Shown here in pieces: positions 1 to 6,623 of a stretch of 8,313 bases of DNA. Where the stretch lies: assembly GCA_029879555.1 (NCBI GenBank), contig JAOUQB010000090.1, positions 1 through 8,313 on the forward strand, in the 5' to 3' direction. This DNA comes from Nitrospirota bacterium (lineage in GTDB: Bacteria > Nitrospirota > Nitrospiria > Nitrospirales > UBA8639). Both the position numbers and the translations under genes were made by a program. The notes under the pieces were generated by a model that was given only the letters and a program-made list of their open reading frames with translations, was not told the DNA's origin and searched no databases. The first letter of the stretch is position 1. The number at the start of each line of letters is the position of its first letter.

Positions 1-209
1 GTGGTTTCTGTTTTTCCAGGAAGCACGGATAACAGATTACTCCCAATGGACGTAAATTCTTGAATGACATATTGGCGCGCACCCTCCCCTAATGCCGTGA
101 GCGCCACCACCGCCGCAATGCCGACCGCCACACCAATCACACTGAGCATTGTTCGCAGCCGATGTCCAGACAAGGCTGACCAAGCTAGTGATATGAAGTC
201 TAACAGCAT
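1..209 (-). CDS. ABC transporter permease, MacB/FtsX type (N-terminal part only)
   Basis: This is the inner-membrane permease subunit of a MacB-type ABC exporter; only the first 69 residues are inside the window and the gene continues past the left edge. The visible protein begins MLLDFISLAWSALSGHRLRT, followed by a hydrophobic helix (about residues 21-42) and then GEGARQYV and SIGSNLLSVLPG. That is the usual start of MacB permeases: a short amphipathic lead, an LRT motif, TM1, then the start of the periplasmic domain with the (S/T)xGxNxL motif. The ATG at 209-207 is the only sensible start, because an in-frame TAG lies two codons upstream, and AGAGGA stands at a workable distance. It follows the ATPase gene by 36 bp on the same strand, so it is the third gene of the operon. 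In this family the permease works as a dimer and couples ATP hydrolysis to periplasmic movements. The substrate cannot be read from this fragment. Confidence 0.88.
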   Translation of the reverse strand, partial: MLLDFISLAWSALSGHRLRTMLSVIGVAVGIAAVVALTALGEGARQYVIQEFTSIGSNLLSVLPGKTET

Positions 210-245
210 GGCCTATTCCTCTTTATCTCTTTCGTCAGTCACCAT

Positions 246-953
246 TCATGACCATGGCAGGGAACCCGGGAGTAACTCGTCTCCTCTTAACCGTTTCACA
301 ATCTGACCATCCGCTAACACAATGATGCGATTGGCACGCCGCGCAACGTTGGGATCGTGCGTTACCACCAGCATGGTCAGACCTTTGGCATTGAGCGATT
401 CAAGGAGTTCCATAATTTGTTGCCCAGAATGCGTGTCTAAGTTCCCTGTGGGTTCATCTGCCAACAACAACGACGGTTGCATAATGATGGCTCGGGCAAT
501 CACGACACGTTGGCGCTGTCCAACCGACAGTTGATTGGGCCGATGATGCATGCGATCCGACAACCCCACAGATTCAAGGGCTTCCTGGGCTCGAAGCTGC
601 CGTTCGGAGGATGGAATGCCCGCAAACAGCATGGGTAAGGCCACGTTTCCCAATGCCGTCAGACGAGGGACGAGATGAAACGACTGAAAGATAAATCCGA
701 TTTGATGTTGCCGAAGTTGGCTGAGGGCCTGGTCGTCTAATTGACTGACGTCCTGCCCCTTAAACAGGTAGGCACCTTCACTGGGACGCAGTAAACATCC
801 GATGATGTTCAGCAACGTCGACTTGCCGGATCCGGATGGCCCCACAATGGCCACATAGTCCCCCGACTGAATAATTTCACTGGTCTCCCGCAGAGCATAA
901 ATGGGCTGTCCCCCCACCTCATAACGTTTGGCAATATGCTGAAGTTCAATCAC
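246..953 (-). CDS. ABC transporter ATP-binding protein, MacB/LolD type
   Basis: A 235-residue ATPase subunit acting on the cytoplasmic face and powering the neighbouring permease. Motifs in order: Walker A GPSGSGKS (38-45), Q-loop glutamine 90 in FIFQSFHLVPRL, signature LSVGQRQR (142-149), Walker B LLLADE (162-167) with catalytic Glu167, D-loop region TGNLD, and switch His199 in VVTHD. Length and the TGNLD/FQ.F.LVPRLTA style match the MacB/LolD/FtsE branch. The start is GTG at 953-951, giving the standard N-terminus MIELQHIAKRYEV. The GTG overlaps the TGA of the upstream fusion-protein gene by four bases (GTGA) and has no good Shine-Dalgarno, so translation is probably coupled to that gene. 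One oddity is Val in the signature where most members have Gly (LSGGQ). In canonical MacB the ATPase and permease are fused; here they are separate genes, as in many MacAB-like systems. Confidence 0.95.
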   Translation of the reverse strand: MIELQHIAKRYEVGGQPIYALRETSEIIQSGDYVAIVGPSGSGKSTLLNIIGCLLRPSEGAYLFKGQDVSQLDDQALSQLRQHQIGFIFQSFHLVPRLTALGNVALPMLFAGIPSSERQLRAQEALESVGLSDRMHHRPNQLSVGQRQRVVIARAIIMQPSLLLADEPTGNLDTHSGQQIMELLESLNAKGLTMLVVTHDPNVARRANRIIVLADGQIVKRLRGDELLPGSLPWS

Positions 954-2104
954 TGTTTGCCGGGTGAGGAATGGACAATAACCTGAAGCCCCGCTTCTAA
1001 TCCTTCTTGATCCAAGGAGGTGACGACAGCATCACCTTCGGAAAGTCCTTCGAGGATCTCAACAAAGTCCCAATTCTTCATGCCGATCTCTATGGGTCGA
1101 ATAGATAGAACCTCCTGGTTCACCACAAAAACCTTGTGGCCTTCAAACAACGTGGATGGAGGGATGCGCAAGACATCGTCCTTCACCGCAAGAATGACTT
1201 CCACATCAGCCGACGTCCCCGGCAGTAGACGAGAAGCAAAGGATTGGTCATCTAATTCCACTTCAATTTCCACAGTCCGATTCTGTTCTTCCACATCCAA
1301 CACATACGGCGCGAGGTGACGAACATGCCCCGGATACGGCTGACCCGGGAAAGGATCCAGTGTAATTCGTACCGGTTGCCCTTCATGAATTTTTGATGAG
1401 TCCACCTCATCCATGGGTGCACTGATATAAATAGAGGAAGGGTCAATCAAATCCAAAATAGGCGGAATCGGAAGCGCGGGGGGCGAAGGCGTGGTCCACT
1501 CGCCCACTTCAACCTCCAACTCGGCAATCACCCCACCAAAAGGCGCCAGCAAGACCGTTTTGGCCAATTCAGCCTTAGCCTCGTTGATGGCTGAACGCGC
1601 ACGGGCAATTTCGGCTCGACTTTGCTTACAGGACACTTGTGTCGTTTGTGCAAGATTTTCAAATTTATCCAATAAGTCCGTCGACACCAGATCACGTGCT
1701 TTCAATTGTTGATGACGTAGGAACTCCCGTTCAGCCCTGGCCGCTTCTAAACAGGCTCGTTCCCGTTTCACCTCCACCACGGCCAACTCTCGCTGGGCCA
1801 TCTGAACGGCAGCTTGTTGGGTATCATCATGCAAACGCAGGAGGACCTCACCAGCATGCACACGCGCACCTTTTCGATGAGGAATCTCTGCCACGCGCCC
1901 GCCAATTTCTGGGGACAACTTGGCCCGTTGGCGAGCCTTCACCGTACCAGCTCGAGAGTTGGTCACGGTGGTTTCCACTCGCCCTCGTTCGACGGCCACC
2001 ACCGACACCAGGATCGGATCAGACGTCAGAACATACCACTTCACCACAACGCCCACCCCGAACAATACCAACACTATTCCCGCACGAATCAGCCATCGTT
2101 TCAT
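950..2104 (-). CDS. Membrane fusion (periplasmic adaptor) protein, HlyD/MacA-like
   Basis: A 384-residue adaptor that links an inner-membrane ABC exporter to an outer-membrane channel. It starts with a single N-terminal membrane anchor (about residues 7-26, IRAGIVLVLFGVGVVVKWYV) and has no lipobox. A split biotinyl-lipoyl domain follows (about 62-95, with SPEIGGRVAEI and VHAGEVLLRL, rejoining near 183-205 at LLAPFGGVIAELEVEVGEW). Between the halves is a charged alpha-helical hairpin (about 96-182), and after it a beta-barrel (about 222-305) and a membrane-proximal domain to the C-terminus. A Pro-rich insert (SPPALPIPP, 207-215) interrupts the second lipoyl half. The ATG at 2104-2102 is the first possible start, as an in-frame TAA lies four codons upstream; no clear Shine-Dalgarno is visible. 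It is the first gene of the exporter operon and overlaps the ATPase gene by 4 nt. No TolC-like gene is in view. The substrate (macrolide, peptide, lipid or other) is unknown. Confidence 0.93.
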   Translation of the reverse strand: MKRWLIRAGIVLVLFGVGVVVKWYVLTSDPILVSVVAVERGRVETTVTNSRAGTVKARQRAKLSPEIGGRVAEIPHRKGARVHAGEVLLRLHDDTQQAAVQMAQRELAVVEVKRERACLEAARAEREFLRHQQLKARDLVSTDLLDKFENLAQTTQVSCKQSRAEIARARSAINEAKAELAKTVLLAPFGGVIAELEVEVGEWTTPSPPALPIPPILDLIDPSSIYISAPMDEVDSSKIHEGQPVRITLDPFPGQPYPGHVRHLAPYVLDVEEQNRTVEIEVELDDQSFASRLLPGTSADVEVILAVKDDVLRIPPSTLFEGHKVFVVNQEVLSIRPIEIGMKNWDFVEILEGLSEGDAVVTSLDQEGLEAGLQVIVHSSPGKQ

Positions 2105-2210
2105 AACAAAAGTTTATCACAAGACAAAAGCTGGATTCTTTGCGCGATTTGAGAAATCCCTCAATGGTGGTGAAGCCGTGACACATTCAATGATTGAGAC
2201 CCCTCACCAC
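2105..2210. other. Leader of the exporter operon, no clear promoter
   Basis: This is the upstream region of the exporter operon, lying between the helicase terminator and the fusion-protein start. It holds two short inverted repeats: TTGAG (2149-2153) with CTCAA (2160-2164), and the palindrome TCAATGATTGA (2187-2197). Either could be a regulator site, but both are short enough to occur by chance. I could not pick a convincing -35/-10 pair on the minus strand, although the terminator implies that a promoter must lie here. Confidence 0.3.
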
Positions 2211-2252
2211 AAAAAAATCCCCAAAGAGCCGCAATGACCCTTTGGGGATTTT
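2211..2252 (-). terminator. Rho-independent terminator of the DEAD-box helicase gene
   Basis: A 13-bp perfect stem, CTTTGGGGATTTT (2240-2252) paired with AAAATCCCCAAAG (2214-2226), encloses a 13-nt loop. On the minus strand it ends in seven T (2217-2211, partly in the stem), which is the classic intrinsic form. It begins about 25 nt after the helicase stop codon. The stem is A-rich on one side and T-rich on the other, so it could also work weakly on plus-strand transcripts. It isolates the helicase gene from the exporter operon that follows on the same strand. Confidence 0.85.
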
Positions 2253-2277
2253 CGTGAATGAGAAAAAGAGTCCGACC

Positions 2278-3582
2278 TTAGAACGTATACGAAGTCGTAC
2301 GCGGACGACCTCCCGATGGGTGTCGTCCTGGACGATCCGACTGCGGGCCTCGAGGGCCGTTACCGTTGGAAAAACCCGGCCGTGGCCCCCGTGGACCGTT
2401 GCTATTGCCATAGCCAGGACGCGGCGCCCGAGTCGCGACATGGTTGACGGCAGGAGCTCGACTGCCTGGGGCACAAGGAACCGCTTGGCCTAAAAGTTTT
2501 TCAATCATTCGCAACGATCGATTATCGTCACCTGTGACAAAACTCGTGGCCCAACCCTTGGCCTTCATTCGAGCCGTTCGGCCAATACGATGAACGTAAT
2601 CTTCGGGAACCGTGGGTAAATCATAATTGATGACGTGTCGGATGTTATCGACGTCTAGCCCACGTGCGGCGATATCAGTGGCTACCAACACTTCAAAGCG
2701 TCCTCGTCGAAAACCCTCCAGAGCCGCTCGACGCTGCGGAAGACGCCGGCCTGAATGTAAGACCGCCACGCTGCAACCAACTTTTTCTAGGGTTTCGCCG
2801 ATCCGATCCGCGCGATGCTTCGTACGCGTAAAGATCAACACCGATCCCTCGGTCTCCTTCAGGATGGAAACGAGAAGTGACGTTTTTCCAGAATTGCTGG
2901 TGTGGTGCACCGTATGCGTGACCCCTTCCGCCGGAGTCGCAGATTTCGCGACTAAGGCTTTAACAGGATCCTTCAACGACATACGAGCCAGGTCATCTAA
3001 GTTGGCTGGCATCGTGGCAGAGAAGAGCAAGGTCTGCCTGGCATCCGGCAGGGCCTCTATGATTTGATTCAGCTGAGGCGCAAATCCCATGTCTAACATA
3101 CGGTCAGCTTCATCCAACACCACAATACTGAGTTTCGTGAATAAGATCGTTCCTTGCCACATATGATCCAATAACCGACCAGGGGTGGCGATGATGATAT
3201 CGGGACGCTGACGAAGCCCACGGACCTGGGCATGCATATCAGCCCCACCCACCACCGTGGTCCCAAAAATCCCACACGAACGACCAAGCTTATCGACGGT
3301 CCCTTGAATTTGAAACGCTAATTCCCGGGTTGGCGCTAAAATAAGCCCACGAGGATGGCCTTTAGGGCCAGCAGCCAAACGCTCAATCATAGGAATGACA
3401 AAGGCCGCGGTTTTCCCGGTGCCGGTTTGTGCACACCCCAACACATCACGTCCTTCTAGACCTGGGGGAATGGCTTGAGTTTGAATGGGGGTGGGTTCAT
3501 GTAATCCGGCCTTGGATAAGGCTTGAACTAAGCGCTCGGACACACCAAGCGCACCAAACTGAGACAACGCAGTTGCAGACAT
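2278..3582 (-). CDS. DEAD-box ATP-dependent RNA helicase, RhlE-like
   Basis: A 434-residue cytoplasmic RNA helicase, of the kind used in ribosome assembly, mRNA turnover and cold adaptation. All core motifs are present: Q motif (F9 ... PTPIQTQAIP 31-39), motif I AQTGTGKT (51-58), Ia PTRELA (84-89), GG (112-113), Ib TPGR (133-136), II DEAD (157-160) followed by RMLDMGF, III SAT (188-190), IV VLIFTRTK (248-255), V ATDIAARGLD (301-310) and VI HRIGRTAR (331-338). DRMLDMGF and LHSGRR are typical of the RhlE group. After about residue 370 the chain becomes a disordered basic tail rich in Gly, Arg, Pro and Asn, including a 13-residue tandem repeat, probably an extra RNA-binding arm. The ATG at 3582-3580 has AAAGGA about 8-9 nt upstream. 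The gene stands alone: a terminator follows it and the upstream neighbour is divergent. RhlE is the best fit, but other DEAD paralogues with such tails exist. Confidence 0.95.
   Translation of the reverse strand: MSATALSQFGALGVSERLVQALSKAGLHEPTPIQTQAIPPGLEGRDVLGCAQTGTGKTAAFVIPMIERLAAGPKGHPRGLILAPTRELAFQIQGTVDKLGRSCGIFGTTVVGGADMHAQVRGLRQRPDIIIATPGRLLDHMWQGTILFTKLSIVVLDEADRMLDMGFAPQLNQIIEALPDARQTLLFSATMPANLDDLARMSLKDPVKALVAKSATPAEGVTHTVHHTSNSGKTSLLVSILKETEGSVLIFTRTKHRADRIGETLEKVGCSVAVLHSGRRLPQRRAALEGFRRGRFEVLVATDIAARGLDVDNIRHVINYDLPTVPEDYVHRIGRTARMKAKGWATSFVTGDDNRSLRMIEKLLGQAVPCAPGSRAPAVNHVATRAPRPGYGNSNGPRGPRPGFSNGNGPRGPQSDRPGRHPSGGRPRTTSYTF
2347..2424 (-). repeat. Two 39-bp in-frame tandem units in the helicase tail
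   Basis: Residues 387-399 (PRPGYGNSNGPRG) are followed directly by 400-412 (PRPGFSNGNGPRG), encoded by 2386-2424 and 2347-2385. The two 39-bp units are in frame and similar but not identical in DNA, so the duplication is not brand new. The unit adds paired Arg-Pro and Arg-Gly steps to the C-terminal arm. Confidence 0.8.
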
Positions 3583-3679
3583 AACACTATTCCTTTTGTT
3601 ACAAGGATCGTATCTACACGTAGTCAGAAAACCGAGGGAAGCAGAATTAGGTGGGAAGTCCGCTCCGAGCAGGATCTGG

Positions 3680-3696
3680 TCGCGATACGATCGCGA
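3680..3696. promoter_or_regulatory. Perfect 7-bp inverted repeat between divergent genes (possible operator)
   Basis: TCGCGAT-ACG-ATCGCGA is a perfect 7+7 inverted repeat with a 3-bp centre, lying in the 262-bp gap between the divergently transcribed helicase and peroxidase genes. On the minus strand a TATACT -10-like box (3709-3704) stands 7 bp before it, so the repeat would cover the start point of a helicase transcript. No good -35 goes with that box, so the promoter part is weak. The repeat is directly visible; a regulatory role is inferred. Confidence 0.4.
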
Positions 3697-3844
3697 GGCC
3701 CGAAGTATATTGACTATCCACGCCGTCGGACCGAATCAGCATGAATGAAACTCAGGGTACAGCACAATTTCTAAACTGTCAAATCATGAAACAACCCATC
3801 CCGGAAAGTCTTTCCCTTACACACATCAAGAAAAGGACGTACGC

Positions 3845-4336
3845 ATGAGCCGCTTGTATGACATCACCTGCCAACGCATCACCGGAGAGGACCTCCCTCT
3901 TTCCACGTTCAAAGATAAAGTCTTGCTCATCGTCAACACAGCATCCAAATGCGGGTTCACACCGCAATTTCAAGGACTAGAGGCCCTCTACGAACAGTAT
4001 CAGGCTCAAGGCTTCGAGGTGTTAGGATTTCCCTGCAATCAATTTGGCAGCCAAGATCCAGGCAATCATGAAGAAATCCAACATTTTTGCCAAGCCAACT
4101 ACGGCGTCACATTTCCCATGTGTGCCAAAATCGAGGTCAATGGACCCAACACCCACCCTCTTTATCAACATCTCAAAGCCCAAGCACCCGGCCTTTTGGG
4201 ATCAGAGGCTATTAAGTGGAACTTTACCAAATTTCTTGTGGATCGAACGGGAAAGGTCCAAGACCGCTTTGCCCCATCGACCAAACCGGAGGACATCGCC
4301 CCGGCCATACAAAAACTTTTGCATCCCGATGGATAA
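3845..4336 (+). CDS. Glutathione peroxidase family thiol peroxidase
   Basis: A 163-residue thioredoxin-fold peroxidase that reduces hydrogen peroxide and organic or lipid hydroperoxides. The peroxidatic residue is Cys36 in NTASKCGFT (Cys, not selenocysteine). The other tetrad residues are Gln66 in FPCNQFG and Trp125-Asn126 in KWNFTKF. Cys82 in EIQHFCQ occupies the resolving-Cys position of thioredoxin-dependent family members, with the same numbering as yeast Gpx3 (36 and 82), so thioredoxin rather than glutathione is the likely reductant. There is no signal peptide, so it is cytoplasmic. The length matches bacterial BtuE/GPx proteins (about 160). The ATG has AAGGA (3833-3837) 7 nt upstream. 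It is divergent from the helicase gene and 118 bp before glgC, which has its own probable promoter, so it is probably monocistronic. Confidence 0.94.
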   Translation: MSRLYDITCQRITGEDLPLSTFKDKVLLIVNTASKCGFTPQFQGLEALYEQYQAQGFEVLGFPCNQFGSQDPGNHEEIQHFCQANYGVTFPMCAKIEVNGPNTHPLYQHLKAQAPGLLGSEAIKWNFTKFLVDRTGKVQDRFAPSTKPEDIAPAIQKLLHPDG

Positions 4337-4346
4337 TAGCTTGCAC

Positions 4347-4358
4347 CAAGCCGGCTTG
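4347..4358. promoter_or_regulatory. 12-bp perfect palindrome CAAGCCGGCTTG
   Basis: A perfect palindrome without spacer, 10 bp after the peroxidase stop. No T-run follows, so it is not a normal terminator. Its right end shares TTG with the proposed -35 of the glgC promoter, a position suited to a repressor site. Only the palindrome itself is certain. Confidence 0.4.
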
Positions 4359-4383
4359 ATTCAGAACCACCACCATCTATACT
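4356..4383 (+). promoter_or_regulatory. Candidate sigma70-type promoter for glgC
   Basis: TTGATT (4356-4361) and TATACT (4378-4383) are separated by 16 bp. This gives 4 of 6 matches to the -35 consensus and 5 of 6 to the -10. Transcription would start near 4390, leaving an untranslated leader of about 65 nt before the glgC ATG at 4455. It is the best-looking promoter in the window, but no experiment backs it. Confidence 0.45.
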
Positions 4384-4454
4384 TTTTTCTCAATTAAGAT
4401 TAGGATTCCCCGACTCCACATCACCACCCCGGGCTCCTGGAAAGGGGATCCTTC

Positions 4455-5675
4455 ATGCGCGATATCTTCACGATGATCCTTGCCGGTGGCCGTGGCGAAC
4501 GGCTGCTGCCACTCACTCAACACCGCGCCAAACCTGCGGTTCCTTTTGCCGGGAAGTACCGCATCATCGACGTGACACTGAGCAATTGCCTCAATTCAGG
4601 ACTTCGTAAAATTGCCGTCCTCATACAATATAAATCGCACTCTTTGGATCGGCACATCCGACGAGGCTGGTCAATTTTCAATCCCGAACTGAATGAATTC
4701 CTCTTTTCTATCCCACCGCAACAACGGATCAGCACCGAGTGGTACCGCGGCACGGCCGACGCGGTCTATCAAAACTTGTTTCTGCTGGAACAAGAACAAC
4801 CCAAATATTTATTAGTCTTGGCCGGTGATCATATCTACAAAATGGATTATGGAGATATGTTTCGGTACATGCAGGTCATGGAAGCCGATGCCGTCGTGGG
4901 TGCCCTGGAATGGCCCGTGGAAGAAGCTCGACAATTCGGGGTCCTCGGGGTCGATGCCGCTAACCGCATAATTCGGTTTGAAGAAAAACCAGCCAAACCA
5001 TTTCCCCTACCTGACGATCCGACGCAGGCGTTTATTTCCATGGGCATTTACCTCTTTCGCACCGAAGAACTCTATGACGAGCTGCGCAAAGATGCAGAAA
5101 TGGCCACCGCCCATGATTTTGGAAAAAATATCATTCCTAATATGATTGAAAATCGCAAAAAAGTTTTTGCGTATAATTTTGAAGATGCGAACAAAAAACA
5201 CGTGAAATACTGGCGAGACATTGGCACCCTGGATGCGTACTATCAAGCCAACATGGACCTGGTCGCTGTAGATCCTCTCCTCAACCTTTATGATGAGAAT
5301 TGGCCCATCCGCACCTACCAGGGACAATTCCCACCCGCAAAATTCGTCTTTGCCGACCAATACCCCGGCGGACGTGTCGGTCTCGCCCTGGATTCCATCG
5401 TATCCGGAGGGTGTATTATTTCAGGAGGGAAAGTTGAGAAAAGTGTATTAGCACCTGATGTTCGAGTAGACCAGCATGCCGATGTCCAGGAATCGGTCAT
5501 CATGGAAAATGTTGAAATCGGAGAACGTGCGCGAATTCGACACGCGATTATCGACAAAGGAGTCATTATCCCACCGGGGACAGTCATCGGATATGACCTG
5601 GAAGCTGATCGGGCTCGCTATACGGTCACAGAAGATGGCATCGTCGTGGTCACCCCTTCATCCGTCCATCATTAA
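4455..5675 (+). CDS. glgC: Glucose-1-phosphate adenylyltransferase (ADP-glucose pyrophosphorylase)
   Basis: A 406-residue cytoplasmic enzyme making ADP-glucose and pyrophosphate from ATP and glucose 1-phosphate, the committed step of bacterial glycogen synthesis. The nucleotidyltransferase domain fills about residues 5-270: GGRGERLLPLT (11-21), AKPAVPFAGKYRIIDVTLSN with Lys34 at the position of the E. coli activator-site Lys39, WYRGTADAV (97-105), LAGDHIYKMDY with catalytic-type Asp125, FEEKP with the sugar-phosphate lysine (Lys178), and YWRDIGTLDAYYQANMDL (252-269). The rest (about 290-400) shows the hexapeptide-like Ile/Val periodicity of the C-terminal left-handed beta-helix. The protein is slightly shorter than E. 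coli GlgC (431). The start is supported by AAAGGGG (4441-4447), 7 nt before the ATG. No other glycogen gene is nearby. Enzymes of this type are usually tetramers under allosteric control by sugar phosphates and AMP/Pi, but the effector here cannot be read. It converges with the DUF2182 gene, 40 bp away, with no terminator visible between them. Confidence 0.96.
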   Translation: MRDIFTMILAGGRGERLLPLTQHRAKPAVPFAGKYRIIDVTLSNCLNSGLRKIAVLIQYKSHSLDRHIRRGWSIFNPELNEFLFSIPPQQRISTEWYRGTADAVYQNLFLLEQEQPKYLLVLAGDHIYKMDYGDMFRYMQVMEADAVVGALEWPVEEARQFGVLGVDAANRIIRFEEKPAKPFPLPDDPTQAFISMGIYLFRTEELYDELRKDAEMATAHDFGKNIIPNMIENRKKVFAYNFEDANKKHVKYWRDIGTLDAYYQANMDLVAVDPLLNLYDENWPIRTYQGQFPPAKFVFADQYPGGRVGLALDSIVSGGCIISGGKVEKSVLAPDVRVDQHADVQESVIMENVEIGERARIRHAIIDKGVIIPPGTVIGYDLEADRARYTVTEDGIVVVTPSSVHH

Positions 5676-5715
5676 AGAAGCACTAAGCCCACAGTCCGCC
5701 ACAACGAGTAACCCG

Positions 5716-6510
5716 TCACCAAACCAAAACGCCTAGCCCACTCAAAATCAAGCCCACCCCCGCAAACCATCCTATACGAGCACTCACCTTGTGAACTGGC
5801 AGCACCTTTTCCAGAAACACAAAGATCGTAATCGCCACGATCCAAAGAAGGTTCATCACACCGCCCACAAACAACAACCCCATCAAAGCCCAACAACACC
5901 CCAAACAATACGCGCCATGATGCACTCCTAAACAAAATGCGCCACAAGCTCCTGGCCTCCAATGCTCAGCAAAAAAATGTGCAGGGGATCGACAATGCTC
6001 GAGACACACCGCCTTCCACGGCGTCAGCTGATACACCCCGGCCACAATCAACAACCCCGCGCCCAAGACCGGACTCTTCGCCATCATCATCGGTGAAAGC
6101 ATCGCCGCCTCATGAAGGACCCATTGCGTAAACGTGGCGCCCACACTAAACACACCCCACATCGCGACATACCCAAAAATAAAGAGGGCGATAGGAGCCA
6201 TAGGCGTCCCCTGCCGCTCCGCTTTACGAACCATCCCCGCGTAGAGCAAGGTCATCGGAGCCGCGCTCGGCAACATCATCCCCACCATCATGATCACCCA
6301 CATCGCGAGCATGAACACAAAGTCCAGCCCCGTCCACGGCTGCACCTGTATTAACCCCTCGGAAGCCATCGCCTCCATCCCAGGCATCTTAGCCCAAAGA
6401 TACAGGATATATGCCCATGCCAAAGCACAGACACCAATCAGGGCCGAAAGAATGGCAATCCGATCACGGTGCGGCAACAAAGGTGATGAAGTTACAGACG
6501 AAGATGGCAT
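5716..6510 (-). CDS. DUF2182 family polytopic membrane protein, putative metal handling
   Basis: An inner-membrane protein of the DUF2182 family (predicted metal-binding membrane proteins), with no settled biochemical function known to me. Numbered from the ATG at 6510 (264 aa), about six membrane helices are visible near 19-39, 64-84, 105-125, 148-164, 204-232 and 244-263. The family hallmark is the Met-rich second helix MWVIMMVGMMLPSAAPM (70-86). Next come CLEHCRSP (Cys169, His172, Cys173) and a segment with Cys189, Cys193, His197-His198, Cys202 and Cys205-Cys206, ending CLGCCWALMG. Such Met/Cys/His density inside or beside helices suggests soft-metal coordination; that is inference. The start is uncertain: an in-frame TTG at 6552 would add 14 residues, and neither site has a clear Shine-Dalgarno. 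It lies downstream of the DUF1326 gene on the same strand and is probably cotranscribed, a pairing seen in other bacteria. Confidence 0.85.
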   Translation of the reverse strand: MPSSSVTSSPLLPHRDRIAILSALIGVCALAWAYILYLWAKMPGMEAMASEGLIQVQPWTGLDFVFMLAMWVIMMVGMMLPSAAPMTLLYAGMVRKAERQGTPMAPIALFIFGYVAMWGVFSVGATFTQWVLHEAAMLSPMMMAKSPVLGAGLLIVAGVYQLTPWKAVCLEHCRSPAHFFAEHWRPGACGAFCLGVHHGAYCLGCCWALMGLLFVGGVMNLLWIVAITIFVFLEKVLPVHKVSARIGWFAGVGLILSGLGVLVW

Positions 6511-6623
6511 GGAAAGGGACAAAGAACCGACAGGAACATACAGCCTCGGCAAGACACAAGAAGGAAGAAACGCACAGACTAGAAAAGTTAAAATGGATGG
6601 CGCGCAAACAAGAGCACGGCTGT

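Noticed and set aside
1639..2106. 155-codon plus-strand open frame
   Set aside because: It lies wholly opposite the membrane fusion protein gene, reads as a Pro/Arg-rich shadow and matches no family; the minus-strand frame has clear domains.
2187..2474. 95-codon minus-strand open frame overlapping the helicase tail
   Set aside because: It is out of frame within low-complexity tail coding and runs through the terminator hairpin.
2627..3067. 146-codon plus-strand open frame
   Set aside because: It is antisense to the DEAD-box helicase core and Arg/Ser-rich; the helicase motifs on the other strand explain this DNA.
3710..3738. TTGACT as a -35 for the peroxidase promoter
   Set aside because: No sequence at 16-18 bp downstream resembles a -10 box (best is GAATCA), so the promoter cannot be supported.
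3803..3815. GGAAAG-T-CTTTCC inverted repeat before the peroxidase gene
   Set aside because: It is short, and a one-base centre is too tight for a full hairpin; without comparative data it is not above chance.
5676..5715. Terminator between convergent glgC and DUF2182 genes
   Set aside because: The 40-bp gap has no stem with a T-run on either strand; any terminator would have to lie inside the coding regions.
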